Assembly (NCBI RefSeq): GCF_029027405.1 | Contig: NZ_CP093396.1 | Location: forward strand, 496,001 to 560,000 | DNA length: 64,000 bases | Direction of reading: 5' to 3' | From: Sulfurimonas sp. | Lineage (GTDB): Bacteria; Campylobacterota; Campylobacteria; Campylobacterales; Sulfurimonadaceae | Shown here: one piece after another, positions 20,157 to 28,475 of the stretch | Layout: each line of letters starts with the position of its first letter | Numbering within the stretch: position 1 is the stretch's first letter | The notes under the pieces: model-generated | Told to the model about the DNA's origin: nothing | Database searches by the model: none | What the model saw: only the letters and a program-made list of their open reading frames with translations | Translations under genes and position numbers: made by a program

Positions 20157-22324
20157 AATATGATGTAAATTTAGAGTTAGAAAATAGAGTAGAAGATTAC
20201 TCGTTTGGTGATGTTGCAAAACAAGCAAATGGTGCCGTTTGGCTAAAGTCTGGTGATAGTGTTATTTTAGCAACGATTGTTATTGATGAAACAGAAATTG
20301 TTAAAGAAGATTTTTTACCCTTAACAGTCCAGTATATAGAAAAAACATATGCCGCAGGTAAAATTCCTGGAGGTTTTTTTAAAAGAGAAACAAAACCAAG
20401 TGATTTTGAAACTTTAACATCTCGTATAGTTGACCGTTCACTTCGTCCTCTCTTCCCAAAAGGTTTTGGGCATCCAACTCAAATAACTATAATGGTATTT
20501 AGTGCAGGTTCAGATGCTGATTTACAAGTTTTAGCATTAAATGCAGCATCTGCCGCTCTTTATATTTCAGATATAGATATAAATACCTCAGTGAGTGCAG
20601 TCCGTGCTGCAAAAGTAGATGGAGAGTTAGTCTTAAATCCAACTCTATCTCAGCTTAAAAACTCAACTCTAGATTTATATCTTTCAGGTACAAAAGAAGA
20701 TCTGTTAATGATAGAGATGCGTTCTTTATCTTCAAAGGAAGTAGAAATCCAAGATAACTTTGTACTTGATCCTATGATAGACCCAGTTTTAAGTGTACCG
20801 AGTATATCTGTTCATACTTCAAATGCTTTAGCAGAAGATGAACTAATAGGTATATTTGAAAAAACACAAGAACTTCTTTTTGAAACAAACTCTAAATATG
20901 AAGATGCATTTACTCCGCATAAAAAAGAAACACCACAGCTTGAGTATAAAGCACATTTAATTAATGAAGATATGGTTTTATATGTAAGGGATAATCATTT
21001 AGCAGATATAGCCGATGCTATGAACCAAATGGCTAAAAGTGAACGCTCAACAGCACTTAGACAACTTAGAAAGAAAATCATTGTTCTTAAAGACGACTGG
21101 GATGAGTTAGAACTTAAAGATGCGATAGAAAAAGTAAAAAAAGAGCAAGTTCGTTCTCAAATCTTAAATGAGAGAGTCCGTGCAGATGGAAGAAGTTTAA
21201 CAGAAATTAGACCAATAACCATAGATACAAATATTTTACCAAAAGCTCACTCATCATGTTTATTCACTCGTGGACAAACTCAAGCTTTAGTAGTTTTAAC
21301 TATGGGTAATTCAAAAGATGCACAAATGTTTGAAAGCCTTACTGACAATGGAACTCAAAACGAAAACTTTATGGTTCATTATAACTTCCCAGGTTTTAGT
21401 GTAGGAGAAGCTTCTCCAATTCTTGGAACAAAAAGAAGAGAGTTAGGACATGGAAATTTAGCTAAAAGAGCATTAGAACCAATCGTTGACTTAGATGGAC
21501 AAACAGTTCGTATAGTTTCTGAAATCTTAGAGTCAAATGGTTCATCTTCAATGGCAACAGTTTGTGGTGGTTATATGGCTCTAAAAGCGGCAGATATAGA
21601 CACAAACGAGATTGTTGCAGGTATTGCTATGGGTATGGTTAGTGATGGTGATAAGTATGCTATTCTTTCGGATATAATGGGACTTGAAGATCATGATGGA
21701 GATATGGACTTTAAAGTAACAGGTTCTAAAGATGGAATCACTGCAATGCAGATGGATATTAAACTTGGTGGAATTTCTTTAGATATTTTAAAAGAAGCAC
21801 TTTATCAAGCAAAAGAAGGTAGAAGTCATATAATCGACATAATGCTAGATGCTGAGTCTAAAATAGAGTTTAACGATGGAGTTTTACCAAGTACAGACTT
21901 TTTTCATATAGACCCAAGTGTAATTGGTGAAGTTATTGGTCAAGCTGGTAAAGTTATTCGTGAAATAATTGAAAAGTTTGAAGTGGCTATTGATATTGAT
22001 AAAAAAGATGGAAAAGTAAAAGTTACAGGTAAAAATAAAACAGGGGTATCTGGTGCTAGAGAACATATAGAAGGCATCGCAAATGCACCAAAAATTGAAA
22101 AAATTAAGTACCAAGTAGGTGATAAGTATGAAGGTACTGTAAAGAAAATTGTTGATTTCGGAGCTTTTATAGGTCTTCCTGATGGCACAGATGGGCTTCT
22201 TCATATATCTAAAATCTCTGATCAAAGAGTTGAAAAAGTAAGTGATGTTTTGAGTGAAGGTGAAAAATTAACAGTAGAAATTTTAGAATTTAAAGGTAAT
22301 AAAATCTCTTTAGGTCGTGCTTAG
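20153..22324 (+). CDS. pnp: Polyribonucleotide nucleotidyltransferase (PNPase)
   Basis: Phosphorolytic 3'-5' exoribonuclease, core of RNA turnover. The 723 residues show two RNase PH domains (first about 10-145, second about 330-560 with FMVHYNFPGFSVGE and GSSSMATVCGGYMAL), a helical linker, a KH domain (IGEVIGQAGKVIREI) and an S1 domain (YEGTVKKIVDFGAFIGLPDGTDGLLHISKIS). The ATG overlaps the upstream gene by 4 bases. Length is normal. Confidence 0.97.
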   Translation: MKYDVNLELENRVEDYSFGDVAKQANGAVWLKSGDSVILATIVIDETEIVKEDFLPLTVQYIEKTYAAGKIPGGFFKRETKPSDFETLTSRIVDRSLRPLFPKGFGHPTQITIMVFSAGSDADLQVLALNAASAALYISDIDINTSVSAVRAAKVDGELVLNPTLSQLKNSTLDLYLSGTKEDLLMIEMRSLSSKEVEIQDNFVLDPMIDPVLSVPSISVHTSNALAEDELIGIFEKTQELLFETNSKYEDAFTPHKKETPQLEYKAHLINEDMVLYVRDNHLADIADAMNQMAKSERSTALRQLRKKIIVLKDDWDELELKDAIEKVKKEQVRSQILNERVRADGRSLTEIRPITIDTNILPKAHSSCLFTRGQTQALVVLTMGNSKDAQMFESLTDNGTQNENFMVHYNFPGFSVGEASPILGTKRRELGHGNLAKRALEPIVDLDGQTVRIVSEILESNGSSSMATVCGGYMALKAADIDTNEIVAGIAMGMVSDGDKYAILSDIMGLEDHDGDMDFKVTGSKDGITAMQMDIKLGGISLDILKEALYQAKEGRSHIIDIMLDAESKIEFNDGVLPSTDFFHIDPSVIGEVIGQAGKVIREIIEKFEVAIDIDKKDGKVKVTGKNKTGVSGAREHIEGIANAPKIEKIKYQVGDKYEGTVKKIVDFGAFIGLPDGTDGLLHISKISDQRVEKVSDVLSEGEKLTVEILEFKGNKISLGRA

Positions 22325-22334
22325 AATTTTTATA

Positions 22335-22364
22335 AAAGAGTATTTGTCTATGAAAGTACTCTTT
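22335..22364. terminator. Hairpin between convergent pnp and the Zur-type gene
   Basis: AAAGAGTA (22335-22342) pairs with TACTCTTT (22357-22364) around a 14-base loop. It lies just after pnp and just before the end of the oppositely oriented regulator gene, so it may end both transcripts. The T tract is short. Confidence 0.4.
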
Positions 22365-22371
22365 GCTCCAT

Positions 22372-22767
22372 CTACTTTGTTATAATTATATTTTCTAAAT
22401 TTATCTCTTTACAGCTTTTACATATACCTTTATAAATAACATCTGAAACACTATATCCTTCAAGCTTTGTAGGCAAGATACTTTCTAAACATTCTATATG
22501 ATTACAGGTATTGCAGATAAAATGAGAGTGTGGAGAACCTTGTATCTCATAGTATCTTTTTTTATCATTTGACTCAAAACTATTGACAATAGAATTGCTT
22601 TCAAATTTTGAAATGTTTCTATAAAATGTTGCTTTGTCCATATTTATTTTATGCTTTATATCTTCAAATGATATAGGTTTTTTTTCTCTATCAAGTATTT
22701 CTAAAAGTTCTTTCCGAGCAGATGTAAGTTTTAAGTTTTTTTCTTCAATAATATTTGTTATTTGCAT
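22372..22767 (-). CDS. Fur-family regulator, probably Zur
   Basis: Metal-dependent repressor of 131 residues: winged helix (TSARKELLEIL, then MDKATFYRNISKFES) and a dimer domain with two CxxC pairs (C85/C88 and C116/C119) that hold structural zinc, plus His80, His82 and His90 for sensing. It is divergent from znuA with a palindromic operator between them, so a zinc-uptake repressor is more likely than Fur or PerR. The assignment to Zur is by context; sequence alone shows only the Fur family. Confidence 0.8.
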   Translation of the reverse strand: MQITNIIEEKNLKLTSARKELLEILDREKKPISFEDIKHKINMDKATFYRNISKFESNSIVNSFESNDKKRYYEIQGSPHSHFICNTCNHIECLESILPTKLEGYSVSDVIYKGICKSCKEINLENIIITK

Positions 22768-22803
22768 AGTAGTATTTTAGCATTTTAAATCTTTAGCATA
22801 TCT

Positions 22804-22824
22804 AAATGCGACTAAGTTGCATTT
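22804..22824. promoter_or_regulatory. Putative Zur operator
   Basis: A 21-base palindrome with left arm AAATGCGACT, centre A and right arm AGTTGCATTT; only one position pair fails. The AAATG...CATTT ends match the ends of the gamma-proteobacterial Zur box (AAATGTTATA and its mirror). It sits in the 107-base gap between the Fur-family gene and znuA, about 50 bases before the znuA start, where it could control both genes. Confidence 0.65.
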
Positions 22825-22874
22825 AAGTTTTATGCTAGTACAATTTGAGTTAAATTTAATTACAAGGTATTCAG

Positions 22875-23735
22875 ATGAAGAAAATCATATTGCTAGTTTT
22901 TATACTTTTTAATGCTCTTGCTTTTGCAAAGCCTGCCATAGTTGTTAGTATCCTTCCAGAAAAAACTTTTGTACAAAAAATCGCTAAAGAGATGGTAGAT
23001 ATAACTGTAATGGTAAACCCAGGAAGTTCGCCACACTCTTATGAACCAAAAGCATCACAAATGATAGCGATATCAAAAGCTGATATATACTTTAGCATAG
23101 GTGTTGAGTTTGAGGAGACTTGGCTAGATAGGTTTAAATCACAAAATGCTAATCTAAAATTTGTAAATATTAGCTCTGATGTTCCTAAAATACAAATGAG
23201 TGAACATAATCATGAGGGCGAACATCATCACGAAGAAGAAAAATATCATGATGAAACTGATCCCCATACTTGGACTTCACCCAAAAATGTATCTATTATG
23301 GCACATACTATTTATAGATCTTTAGTAGAAATAGACCCAAAAAATAAAGAATCTTACAAATCAAATTTGGATGATTTTATTAAAGAGATTGAAGATACAG
23401 ATAAACAGATAAAACATGCACTAAGAGACATGAAACCGAAGAGTAAGTTTATGGTTTTTCATCCATCATGGGGATATTTTGCAAATGATTATAATCTTGT
23501 ACAGATAGCTGTTGAAGTAGATGGCAAAAAAACAAAAGCAAAAGAGATGATTATGATTATAAAAGAGGCTAAAGAGGAGAATATAAAAGTTATTTTTACT
23601 CAGCCTGAATTTTCTGATAAAAGTGCTCAAATAATTGCAAAAGAGGCTAAGGTAAGTGTAAGAAAAACCTCTCCATTAGATGCTAATTGGTCTCAAAATT
23701 TAATTAATATTGCAAAAATAATTGCAAAAAAATGA
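22875..23735 (+). CDS. znuA: Zinc ABC transporter substrate-binding protein
   Basis: Periplasmic zinc-binding protein of 286 residues. A signal peptide (1-18) ends at ALAFA. Zinc ligands are visible as His54 in SPHSYEP, His131 in DPHTW and His in FHPSWGYF (about 197). A His- and Glu-rich loop (about 111-125) is typical of ZnuA and captures or senses zinc. It is first in znuA-znuC-znuB, with the putative Zur operator upstream. Confidence 0.92.
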   Translation: MKKIILLVFILFNALAFAKPAIVVSILPEKTFVQKIAKEMVDITVMVNPGSSPHSYEPKASQMIAISKADIYFSIGVEFEETWLDRFKSQNANLKFVNISSDVPKIQMSEHNHEGEHHHEEEKYHDETDPHTWTSPKNVSIMAHTIYRSLVEIDPKNKESYKSNLDDFIKEIEDTDKQIKHALRDMKPKSKFMVFHPSWGYFANDYNLVQIAVEVDGKKTKAKEMIMIIKEAKEENIKVIFTQPEFSDKSAQIIAKEAKVSVRKTSPLDANWSQNLINIAKIIAKK

Positions 23736-24474
23736 AAATTTGCTAGTCATAGAGATAAATAATCTCTCTTTCGCCTATGATAAAGAGTTGGTATTAGAAG
23801 ATATAAATCTTAGTGTTTATGATAAAGATTTTTTAGTTCTCATTGGTCCCAATGGTGGAGGGAAAAGTACTCTAATGAAACTTATCTTAGGTATAAATAA
23901 TATCCAAAATGGTTCTATAATTTTTTTAAATAAGCCTTCTAATAATATGACTAATATTGGTTATGTCCCGCAAAACACTAATATAAATGTGAACTTCCCA
24001 ATTAAAGTGATAGAAGTTGTTATGATGGGAGGTGACTCTCGAAAATCTTCTATTTTTGGTTACAGGGAAGAGGAAGTAAATCATGCAATAGCGATACTCA
24101 AACAAGTCGGAATGCAAGATTATGCTAATAAAAAAATAGCCTCACTCTCAGGTGGTCAGCGTCAACGAGTAATGATTGCTAGGGCACTTTATTCTAATCC
24201 AAAAATTCTTTTACTTGATGAACCAACTTCAAGCATAGATGCCCAAGGTCAAAAGCAAATTTATGAGTTATTAAATGAGTTAAGTAAAAGAGTTGCCGTT
24301 ATAGTTATTAGTCATGATTTATCAGTTATTTTAGACTATGCCACTAAAGTTGCACATGTAAATAAAAAACTTTCTTATCATGATTTAAGTTCTTTGAAAA
24401 AAGAGTTTAAAACAAGTAATAATCATATCTGCGAAGTGGAACTTTTACAGATGCTTGGGAGATGTAAATGTTAG
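23722..24474 (+). CDS. znuC: Zinc ABC transporter ATP-binding protein
   Basis: ATPase of the zinc importer, 250 residues: Walker A GPNGGGKST at 42-50, signature LSGGQRQR, Walker B ILLLDEPTSS, and the switch His in VISHDL. The start is uncertain. TTG at 23722 overlaps znuA by 14 bases; TTG at 23740, six codons later, would give MLVIEINNLSFAYD and lies 5 bases after the znuA stop. No clear ribosome site decides. The stop overlaps znuB by 7 bases. Confidence 0.92.
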   Translation: MQKNENLLVIEINNLSFAYDKELVLEDINLSVYDKDFLVLIGPNGGGKSTLMKLILGINNIQNGSIIFLNKPSNNMTNIGYVPQNTNINVNFPIKVIEVVMMGGDSRKSSIFGYREEEVNHAIAILKQVGMQDYANKKIASLSGGQRQRVMIARALYSNPKILLLDEPTSSIDAQGQKQIYELLNELSKRVAVIVISHDLSVILDYATKVAHVNKKLSYHDLSSLKKEFKTSNNHICEVELLQMLGRCKC

Positions 24475-25268
24475 AAGCTTTATCTTACGAGTTTATACAA
24501 AATGCTTTAATTGCTGGAGTTCTAGTTAGTTTTGCCGCTGGAATAATTGGCTCACTTATCGTAGTAAACAGAATGGTATTTTTAGCTGGTGGAATTGCAC
24601 ATGCCGCTTATGGGGGAATTGGAATAGCTGTTTATACTGGTATTCCAATATTTTTAGGAACATCTATTTTTGCTATTATCGCAGCACTCTTTATGGCTTT
24701 TGTAACTATCAATCAAAGAGAAAAAATAGATATATTTATAGGACTTATCTGGGCTGTTGGAATGGCAATAGGGATAATCTTTGTAGATTTGACACCGGGA
24801 TATAATGTCGACTTGATGAGTTATCTTTTTGGTTCTATTTTAGCAGTAAATAGTGATGATTTATATTTTATGAGCTTCTTGCTTGTCATAATACTTTTTG
24901 TTGTTACATTTAAGTATCGTGATATTTTAGCTGTATCTTATGATAGTGAATATGCTGCACTAAGTGGTATAAATGTAAAGTTTTATTATACACTTATACT
25001 TATTTTGTCTGCATTGACTATTGTAGTTACCATAAAAATTGTCGGACTTATTTTGGTTATTGCTTTACTTACTATTCCTATATATATAGCTCAAAATTTA
25101 TCTTCTTCACTTTATTCTATGATGTTGATTTCAGGGTTTATTGCTACCTTCTTTACAATGGTTGGTCTTTGGTTATCATATAGTTATAATTTAACATCTG
25201 GTGCATCTATAATTTTGGTGTCGGCATTCTCACTTATTATTTTCATGCTTGGATCGAAATTAAAATGA
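24468..25268 (+). CDS. znuB: Zinc ABC transporter permease
   Basis: Membrane permease of 266 residues with about eight helices in the ABC-3 family pattern: SFAAGIIGSLIVVNRMVFLAGGIAHAAYGGIG near the N-terminus and VGLILVIALLTIPIYIAQ in the second half, both characteristic of ZnuB/MntB permeases. Overlaps with znuC and with the next gene by a few bases indicate one operon. Confidence 0.92.
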   Translation: MLEALSYEFIQNALIAGVLVSFAAGIIGSLIVVNRMVFLAGGIAHAAYGGIGIAVYTGIPIFLGTSIFAIIAALFMAFVTINQREKIDIFIGLIWAVGMAIGIIFVDLTPGYNVDLMSYLFGSILAVNSDDLYFMSFLLVIILFVVTFKYRDILAVSYDSEYAALSGINVKFYYTLILILSALTIVVTIKIVGLILVIALLTIPIYIAQNLSSSLYSMMLISGFIATFFTMVGLWLSYSYNLTSGASIILVSAFSLIIFMLGSKLK

Positions 25269-26686
25269 AAAAATTTATATTAAGTTATTTTCTTATTTTT
25301 CAAACGCTTCTTTTTGGTTGTGCCACATGTCAGCTAATGATTCCTTCTGCTGAAGTAGATATAGATTTAATTGTAGAAAATAAAAAACTTACAAATATTC
25401 ATGTGGAATGGAAATTTTCTGATATTTATTCAAATGAAATTGTAAAGCAATATGACAAAAATAAGAATGCTAAACTTGATAAAGATGAGTTAAATAGTAT
25501 ATTAAAAGCTAAACTTGACTACCTAGTCCCTAAACAGATGCTAACAAAAATCCAGTATGCAAACTATGAAGATAACTATAGCTCAGTTATAAGAGCAGAG
25601 TATAAGAATTTTGATATAAAAATGATAGATAATATTCTTTTGTTTTCTTATGAAGCATATTTAGACTTAGAGATAAAAGAGAAGATGATGTTATCGTTTT
25701 TATTTGAAGATGATGAATCGTTTTTTAACTTTATGACTTCATCTATTGATGTTAATGGAAGTGAACTTTATTATGAAAAGAACTTATATCTTTTTACTGC
25801 TTCTATATTTTTTAGCTATTCTTCATTAGAAAAAATACAAAAAGAGGTAAAAATAGTAAAGGAGAAGCATAAAGCAAAAATTACGGAACCTTTAAAACAA
25901 GAAAATAGCAAAATAGAAACTATTCAAGAAAATTTACTCAAAAGTAGTATAAGTGAGATTAAGTCTTTATTTGAATCTATTAAAGATGAAAAAAATCCTT
26001 TTACATATATGCTTTTGCTGTTTTTTGCTTATATTTATGGAGCTATTCATGCTTTAGGACCAGGTCATGGTAAAACACTTGTTGGAAGCTATTTTTTATC
26101 AAATGATCGTTCATATTCTAAAGCTTTGTTTATATCATTAGCTATAGGGATTGTTCATACATTTTCAGCTTTCTTACTTACTCTAGTAATTTATTACATT
26201 GTAGACACATTTTTGGCTAAGTTTATAGATAAAAGCTTATATTACACAACAAAAATATCAGCACTGGTTATTATTAGTATAGCTCTTTATCTCATATATA
26301 ATAAATACAGAGCTTATAAAAAAAGCAAAATTGTACTCGAGTATAGTTTCAGTGAAAACCCTCATGTCCCAACCTGTTCTTGTAATTCGTGTAAAGTGGA
26401 TAATAATTCAACAGATATGGCGCTTATAATATCTGCTGGAATAATTCCATGTCCTGGAACTGTAACAATTTTTATATTTTCTCTTTCTCTTGGACTTTAT
26501 TATGCGGGTTTTTTATCTGCATTTGTAATGAGTTTAGGAATGAGCACAATCATATTTTTGTCTGCTCTAATAAGTGTTGCAATTCGTAAGAAAACATCAA
26601 ACTATAATGATAATTTAAAAAAATATTTAGAATACGCAAGTTTAGGCATAATTCTTTTACTAGGATTATTTTTATTAATCGCATAA
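25265..26686 (+). CDS. DUF1007-NicO fusion, nickel/cobalt-type transporter
   Basis: Protein of 473 residues in two parts. The N-terminal part after a signal peptide (FGCATC) is a DUF1007-like periplasmic domain with an EF-hand-like DKNKNAKLDKDEL (about 60-72). The C-terminal part is a NicO/RcnA membrane transporter with GAIHALGPGHGKTLVGSYFL, the family metal motif, and IIPCPGTVTIFIFSLSLG. A Cys-rich loop (about 368-378, CSCNSC) lies between membrane segments. It overlaps znuB by 4 bases and so belongs to the zinc operon. Substrate could be zinc, nickel or cobalt. Confidence 0.82.
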   Translation: MKKFILSYFLIFQTLLFGCATCQLMIPSAEVDIDLIVENKKLTNIHVEWKFSDIYSNEIVKQYDKNKNAKLDKDELNSILKAKLDYLVPKQMLTKIQYANYEDNYSSVIRAEYKNFDIKMIDNILLFSYEAYLDLEIKEKMMLSFLFEDDESFFNFMTSSIDVNGSELYYEKNLYLFTASIFFSYSSLEKIQKEVKIVKEKHKAKITEPLKQENSKIETIQENLLKSSISEIKSLFESIKDEKNPFTYMLLLFFAYIYGAIHALGPGHGKTLVGSYFLSNDRSYSKALFISLAIGIVHTFSAFLLTLVIYYIVDTFLAKFIDKSLYYTTKISALVIISIALYLIYNKYRAYKKSKIVLEYSFSENPHVPTCSCNSCKVDNNSTDMALIISAGIIPCPGTVTIFIFSLSLGLYYAGFLSAFVMSLGMSTIIFLSALISVAIRKKTSNYNDNLKKYLEYASLGIILLLGLFLLIA

Positions 26687-26721
26687 TATCTTGTTTAAAC
26701 TCATCTTTATTACTTTTTTAG

Positions 26722-26727
26722 TATAAT
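26722..26727 (+). promoter_or_regulatory. -10 box ahead of atpE
   Basis: Perfect TATAAT preceded by TTTATTACTTTTTTAG, the T-rich style of Campylobacterota promoters. It leaves a leader of about 105 bases before atpE ATG 26840, with a good GGAG at 26830-26833. Confidence 0.6.
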
Positions 26728-26839
26728 TCGCCATCAATCTCTAGTAGGGAAATCGTTGCATTTATGTATCGGTTGCTTCATGATTAAAAATGAGGTTACG
26801 CTATCCGAAAGTTATTGTAATAATTTATTGGAGATTTAT

Positions 26840-27154
26840 ATGAAAAAAATTCTTTTTCTTTTAGTAGCACTTTCTGTTGCTGCATTCGCATCTGATGGTG
26901 ATGTTGCTAACCAAACACTTAAAGCTTATTCTATGATAGCTGCTGGTCTTGGTCTTGGTCTTGCTGCTCTTGGTGGAGCTATCGGTATGGGTCATACTGC
27001 TGCTGCTACTATCGCTGGTACTGCTCGTAACCCAGGTCTTGGTGCTAAACTTATGACTACAATGTTTATTGCTCTTGCAATGATTGAAGCACAAGTTATT
27101 TATGCACTAGTAATTGCGCTAATCGCACTTTACGCTAACCCATATTTAGGCTAG
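26840..27154 (+). CDS. atpE: ATP synthase F0 subunit c
   Basis: Proton-carrying ring subunit, 104 residues. The start ATG 26840 has GGAG 6 bases upstream and gives a cleavable signal-like segment (KKILFLLVALSVAAFAS) followed by two membrane helices: the Gly/Ala-rich GLGLGLAALGGAIGMGHTAAATIAGTARNPG with the Arg-Asn-Pro loop, and FIALAMIEAQVIYALVIALI with the proton-binding Glu in MIEAQ. A longer frame from 26756 is not needed. As in other Campylobacterota it stands apart from the rest of the ATP synthase genes. Confidence 0.93.
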   Translation: MKKILFLLVALSVAAFASDGDVANQTLKAYSMIAAGLGLGLAALGGAIGMGHTAAATIAGTARNPGLGAKLMTTMFIALAMIEAQVIYALVIALIALYANPYLG

Positions 27155-27180
27155 TCTTAGACTAAACTAAATATACCCTC

Positions 27181-27217
27181 AAGCTTAACTCGTTTTTCGG
27201 GTTAAGCTTTTTTTTTA
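27181..27217 (+). terminator. Intrinsic terminator of atpE
   Basis: AAGCTTAAC (27181-27189) and GTTAAGCTT (27201-27209) form a perfect 9-bp stem with extra CG pairing, followed by a run of about nine T. It lies 27 bases after the atpE stop and directly before the first tRNA-Leu half. Confidence 0.9.
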
Positions 27218-27227
27218 CTTATTTTTT

Positions 27228-27264
27228 GCGACCGTGGTGGAATGGTAGATGTTTTACTTGATGG
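27228..27264 (+). pseudogene. 5' half of a disrupted tRNA-Leu gene
   Basis: Acceptor GCGACCG, then TG and the D arm GTGGAATGGTAGA, match a bacterial tRNA-Leu. After the D arm the sequence changes (TGTTTTACTTGATGG) and no 3' half follows here. The perfectly complementary acceptor strand CGGTCGC followed by ACCA is found at 39188-39198, with T arm and core, so this gene appears to have been split in the anticodon region by the 11.9-kb element. Confidence 0.85.
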
Positions 27265-27306
27265 TATGCTCTCAATTAGTAAGGAAGAAACAAATTATTG
27301 TTAAAT

Positions 27307-27350
27307 GCATCTGTGGCGGAATGGTAGACGCGCGGGCTTGAGGGTCTAGT
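27307..27350 (+). pseudogene. Second orphan 5' half of tRNA-Leu(GAG)
   Basis: Acceptor GCATCTG, D arm GCGGAATGGTAGAC, anticodon stem strand GCGGGC and loop TTGAGGG (anticodon GAG) look like a tRNA-Leu, but the sequence after the loop (TCTAGTAAAAG) cannot form the rest of the anticodon stem and no matching CAGATGC 3' end was found in the window. It probably marks an earlier integration or recombination at the same anticodon-loop site. Confidence 0.75.
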
Positions 27351-27369
27351 AAAAGAAAAAATTATAAAT

Positions 27370-27453
27370 GCGGTTGTGGTGGAATGGTAGACACGTAGGC
27401 TTGAGGGGCTTATGTCGCAAGACGTGGGGGTTCAAGTCCCCCCAACCGCACCA
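27370..27453 (+). tRNA. tRNA-Leu(GAG), intact
   Basis: Complete class II tRNA of 84 bases: acceptor GCGGTTG/CAACCGC, D arm, anticodon stem around loop TTGAGGG (anticodon GAG, codons CTC and CTT), variable arm GTC-GCAA-GAC, T arm GGGGG/CCCCC and encoded ACCA end. It lies just inside the left end of the element and is the only whole tRNA-Leu here, so it probably replaces the split copy. The core GCTTGAGGGGCTT (27399-27411) also occurs at the right junction. Confidence 0.97.
27399..27411 (+). repeat. Left attachment core in the anticodon loop
   Basis: GCTTGAGGGGCTT covers the anticodon loop of the intact tRNA-Leu and is repeated exactly at 39144-39156. It is the likely crossover core for the tyrosine integrase. 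The older tRNA half at 27307 keeps GCTTGAGGG. Confidence 0.65.
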
Positions 27454-27495
27454 TTCATATTAAAAAAACTTATATAACTAACTAGCTTAAGAATT

Positions 27496-27525
27496 AAAGT
27501 TAGTAAAAAGTTGTGTAGTTCTAAT
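27496..27525 (+). repeat. 30-bp direct repeat, left end
   Basis: Begins AAAGTTAGTAAAAAGTTG and is identical over 30 bases to 39002-39031. It lies 43 bases inside the tRNA-Leu end. Shorter relatives, AAAGTTAGTAAA (27609-27620) and AAAGTTGGTAAAA (27622-27634), follow. Position and repetition suit arm-type binding sites of the integrase or excisionase. Confidence 0.8.
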
Positions 27526-27640
27526 GTCGATACCTCTTAAATCTTCTTAAAATCCTTTATTCAAATCCAATATGATATAATCTTCAACAAATAAAAATAA
27601 TTATTAAAAAAGTTAGTAAATAAAGTTGGTAAAAATCAGT

Positions 27641-28282
27641 ATGAAAAAAGATATAAAAAACGAGTTAGAAAATAATTTAAAAAATTTACACAATCTTTCA
27701 AACGAGCAATACACTTTCACAGAATCAGAAGTTAAAGAGCTAGAAGAAGTCCTTAAAGAAGCTAAGAAAAAAGGCGAAGATTTAAGCATTATCGCAGATG
27801 AGGTTAAAGAAAAATCTCAAGTATCTTTTATATTTCATAAAATGTTACAAAACTTAGTTTTAGAAAATAAAGACTATAAGAAAAGTCCTATATATGAACT
27901 ATGCAATATAATAGATAAAGAGCTAAGTAAAGCTATTACAGAGCCAGTAACTAGTCTAATAGAGTATCATATTAATAACGATAAAGAAGATAAGACTATA
28001 GCACTAATGACTGCTTTTAAATGCTTAGATTTAGAAGATGAAAATAAAAGACTTACTTTAACAGATGAACAGTATAAGACTTGGCTAGAAATAGACTTAA
28101 TTCATATTAATACTAGACAGTTTGAGATACTTTACGGAGTTACACCTAAGCAACAAACAGCTTGGAGAAGTACATTAAAAGACTTCTTACCTTCTATTGA
28201 AGTTAATAAGAGACACTTCTATAATAAAAAAGAGGTAGAAGATTGGCTAGTGAACTACAAAAGGATAAAACCTTTTAGATAA
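27641..28282 (+). CDS. Element protein with C-terminal HTH-like region
   Basis: Not recognised as a family. About 213 residues from ATG 27641; a TTG at 27626 inside the arm-type repeat would add five residues, and neither has a clear ribosome site. The N-terminal part is charged and helical (EVKELEEVLKEAKKKGEDL). The C-terminal part, with ILYGVTPKQQTAWRSTL and HFYNKKEVEDWLVNYK, resembles the helix-turn-helix plus wing of AlpA/excisionase-type proteins. As the first gene inside the left end, it may be an excisionase or regulator. This is inference from position and a weak motif. Confidence 0.6.
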   Translation: MKKDIKNELENNLKNLHNLSNEQYTFTESEVKELEEVLKEAKKKGEDLSIIADEVKEKSQVSFIFHKMLQNLVLENKDYKKSPIYELCNIIDKELSKAITEPVTSLIEYHINNDKEDKTIALMTAFKCLDLEDENKRLTLTDEQYKTWLEIDLIHINTRQFEILYGVTPKQQTAWRSTLKDFLPSIEVNKRHFYNKKEVEDWLVNYKRIKPFR

Positions 28283-28475
28283 TAATAACTCTTTAACTGC
28301 AAGAATTACACGAACTTCAACAACTACAATAAAACTTCCTAAGACACTATATATATATTTCTAACATAAACCTATATCCCCAAAGCTACACTATTATTCA
28401 TACTTTAAAAATCTAACTTCAATTCTAACTACAACATGAAAATATAAATAAATATAAAAGAAAGAGGTTAAATAC

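Noticed and set aside
26756..27154. Longer atpE with 28 extra residues
   Set aside because: ATG 26840 has GGAG at proper distance and gives the normal signal-like start; the extra part is leader sequence.
27181..27217. A possible attenuator or operator in front of the tRNA genes
   Set aside because: The stem and T run fit a plain intrinsic terminator of atpE.
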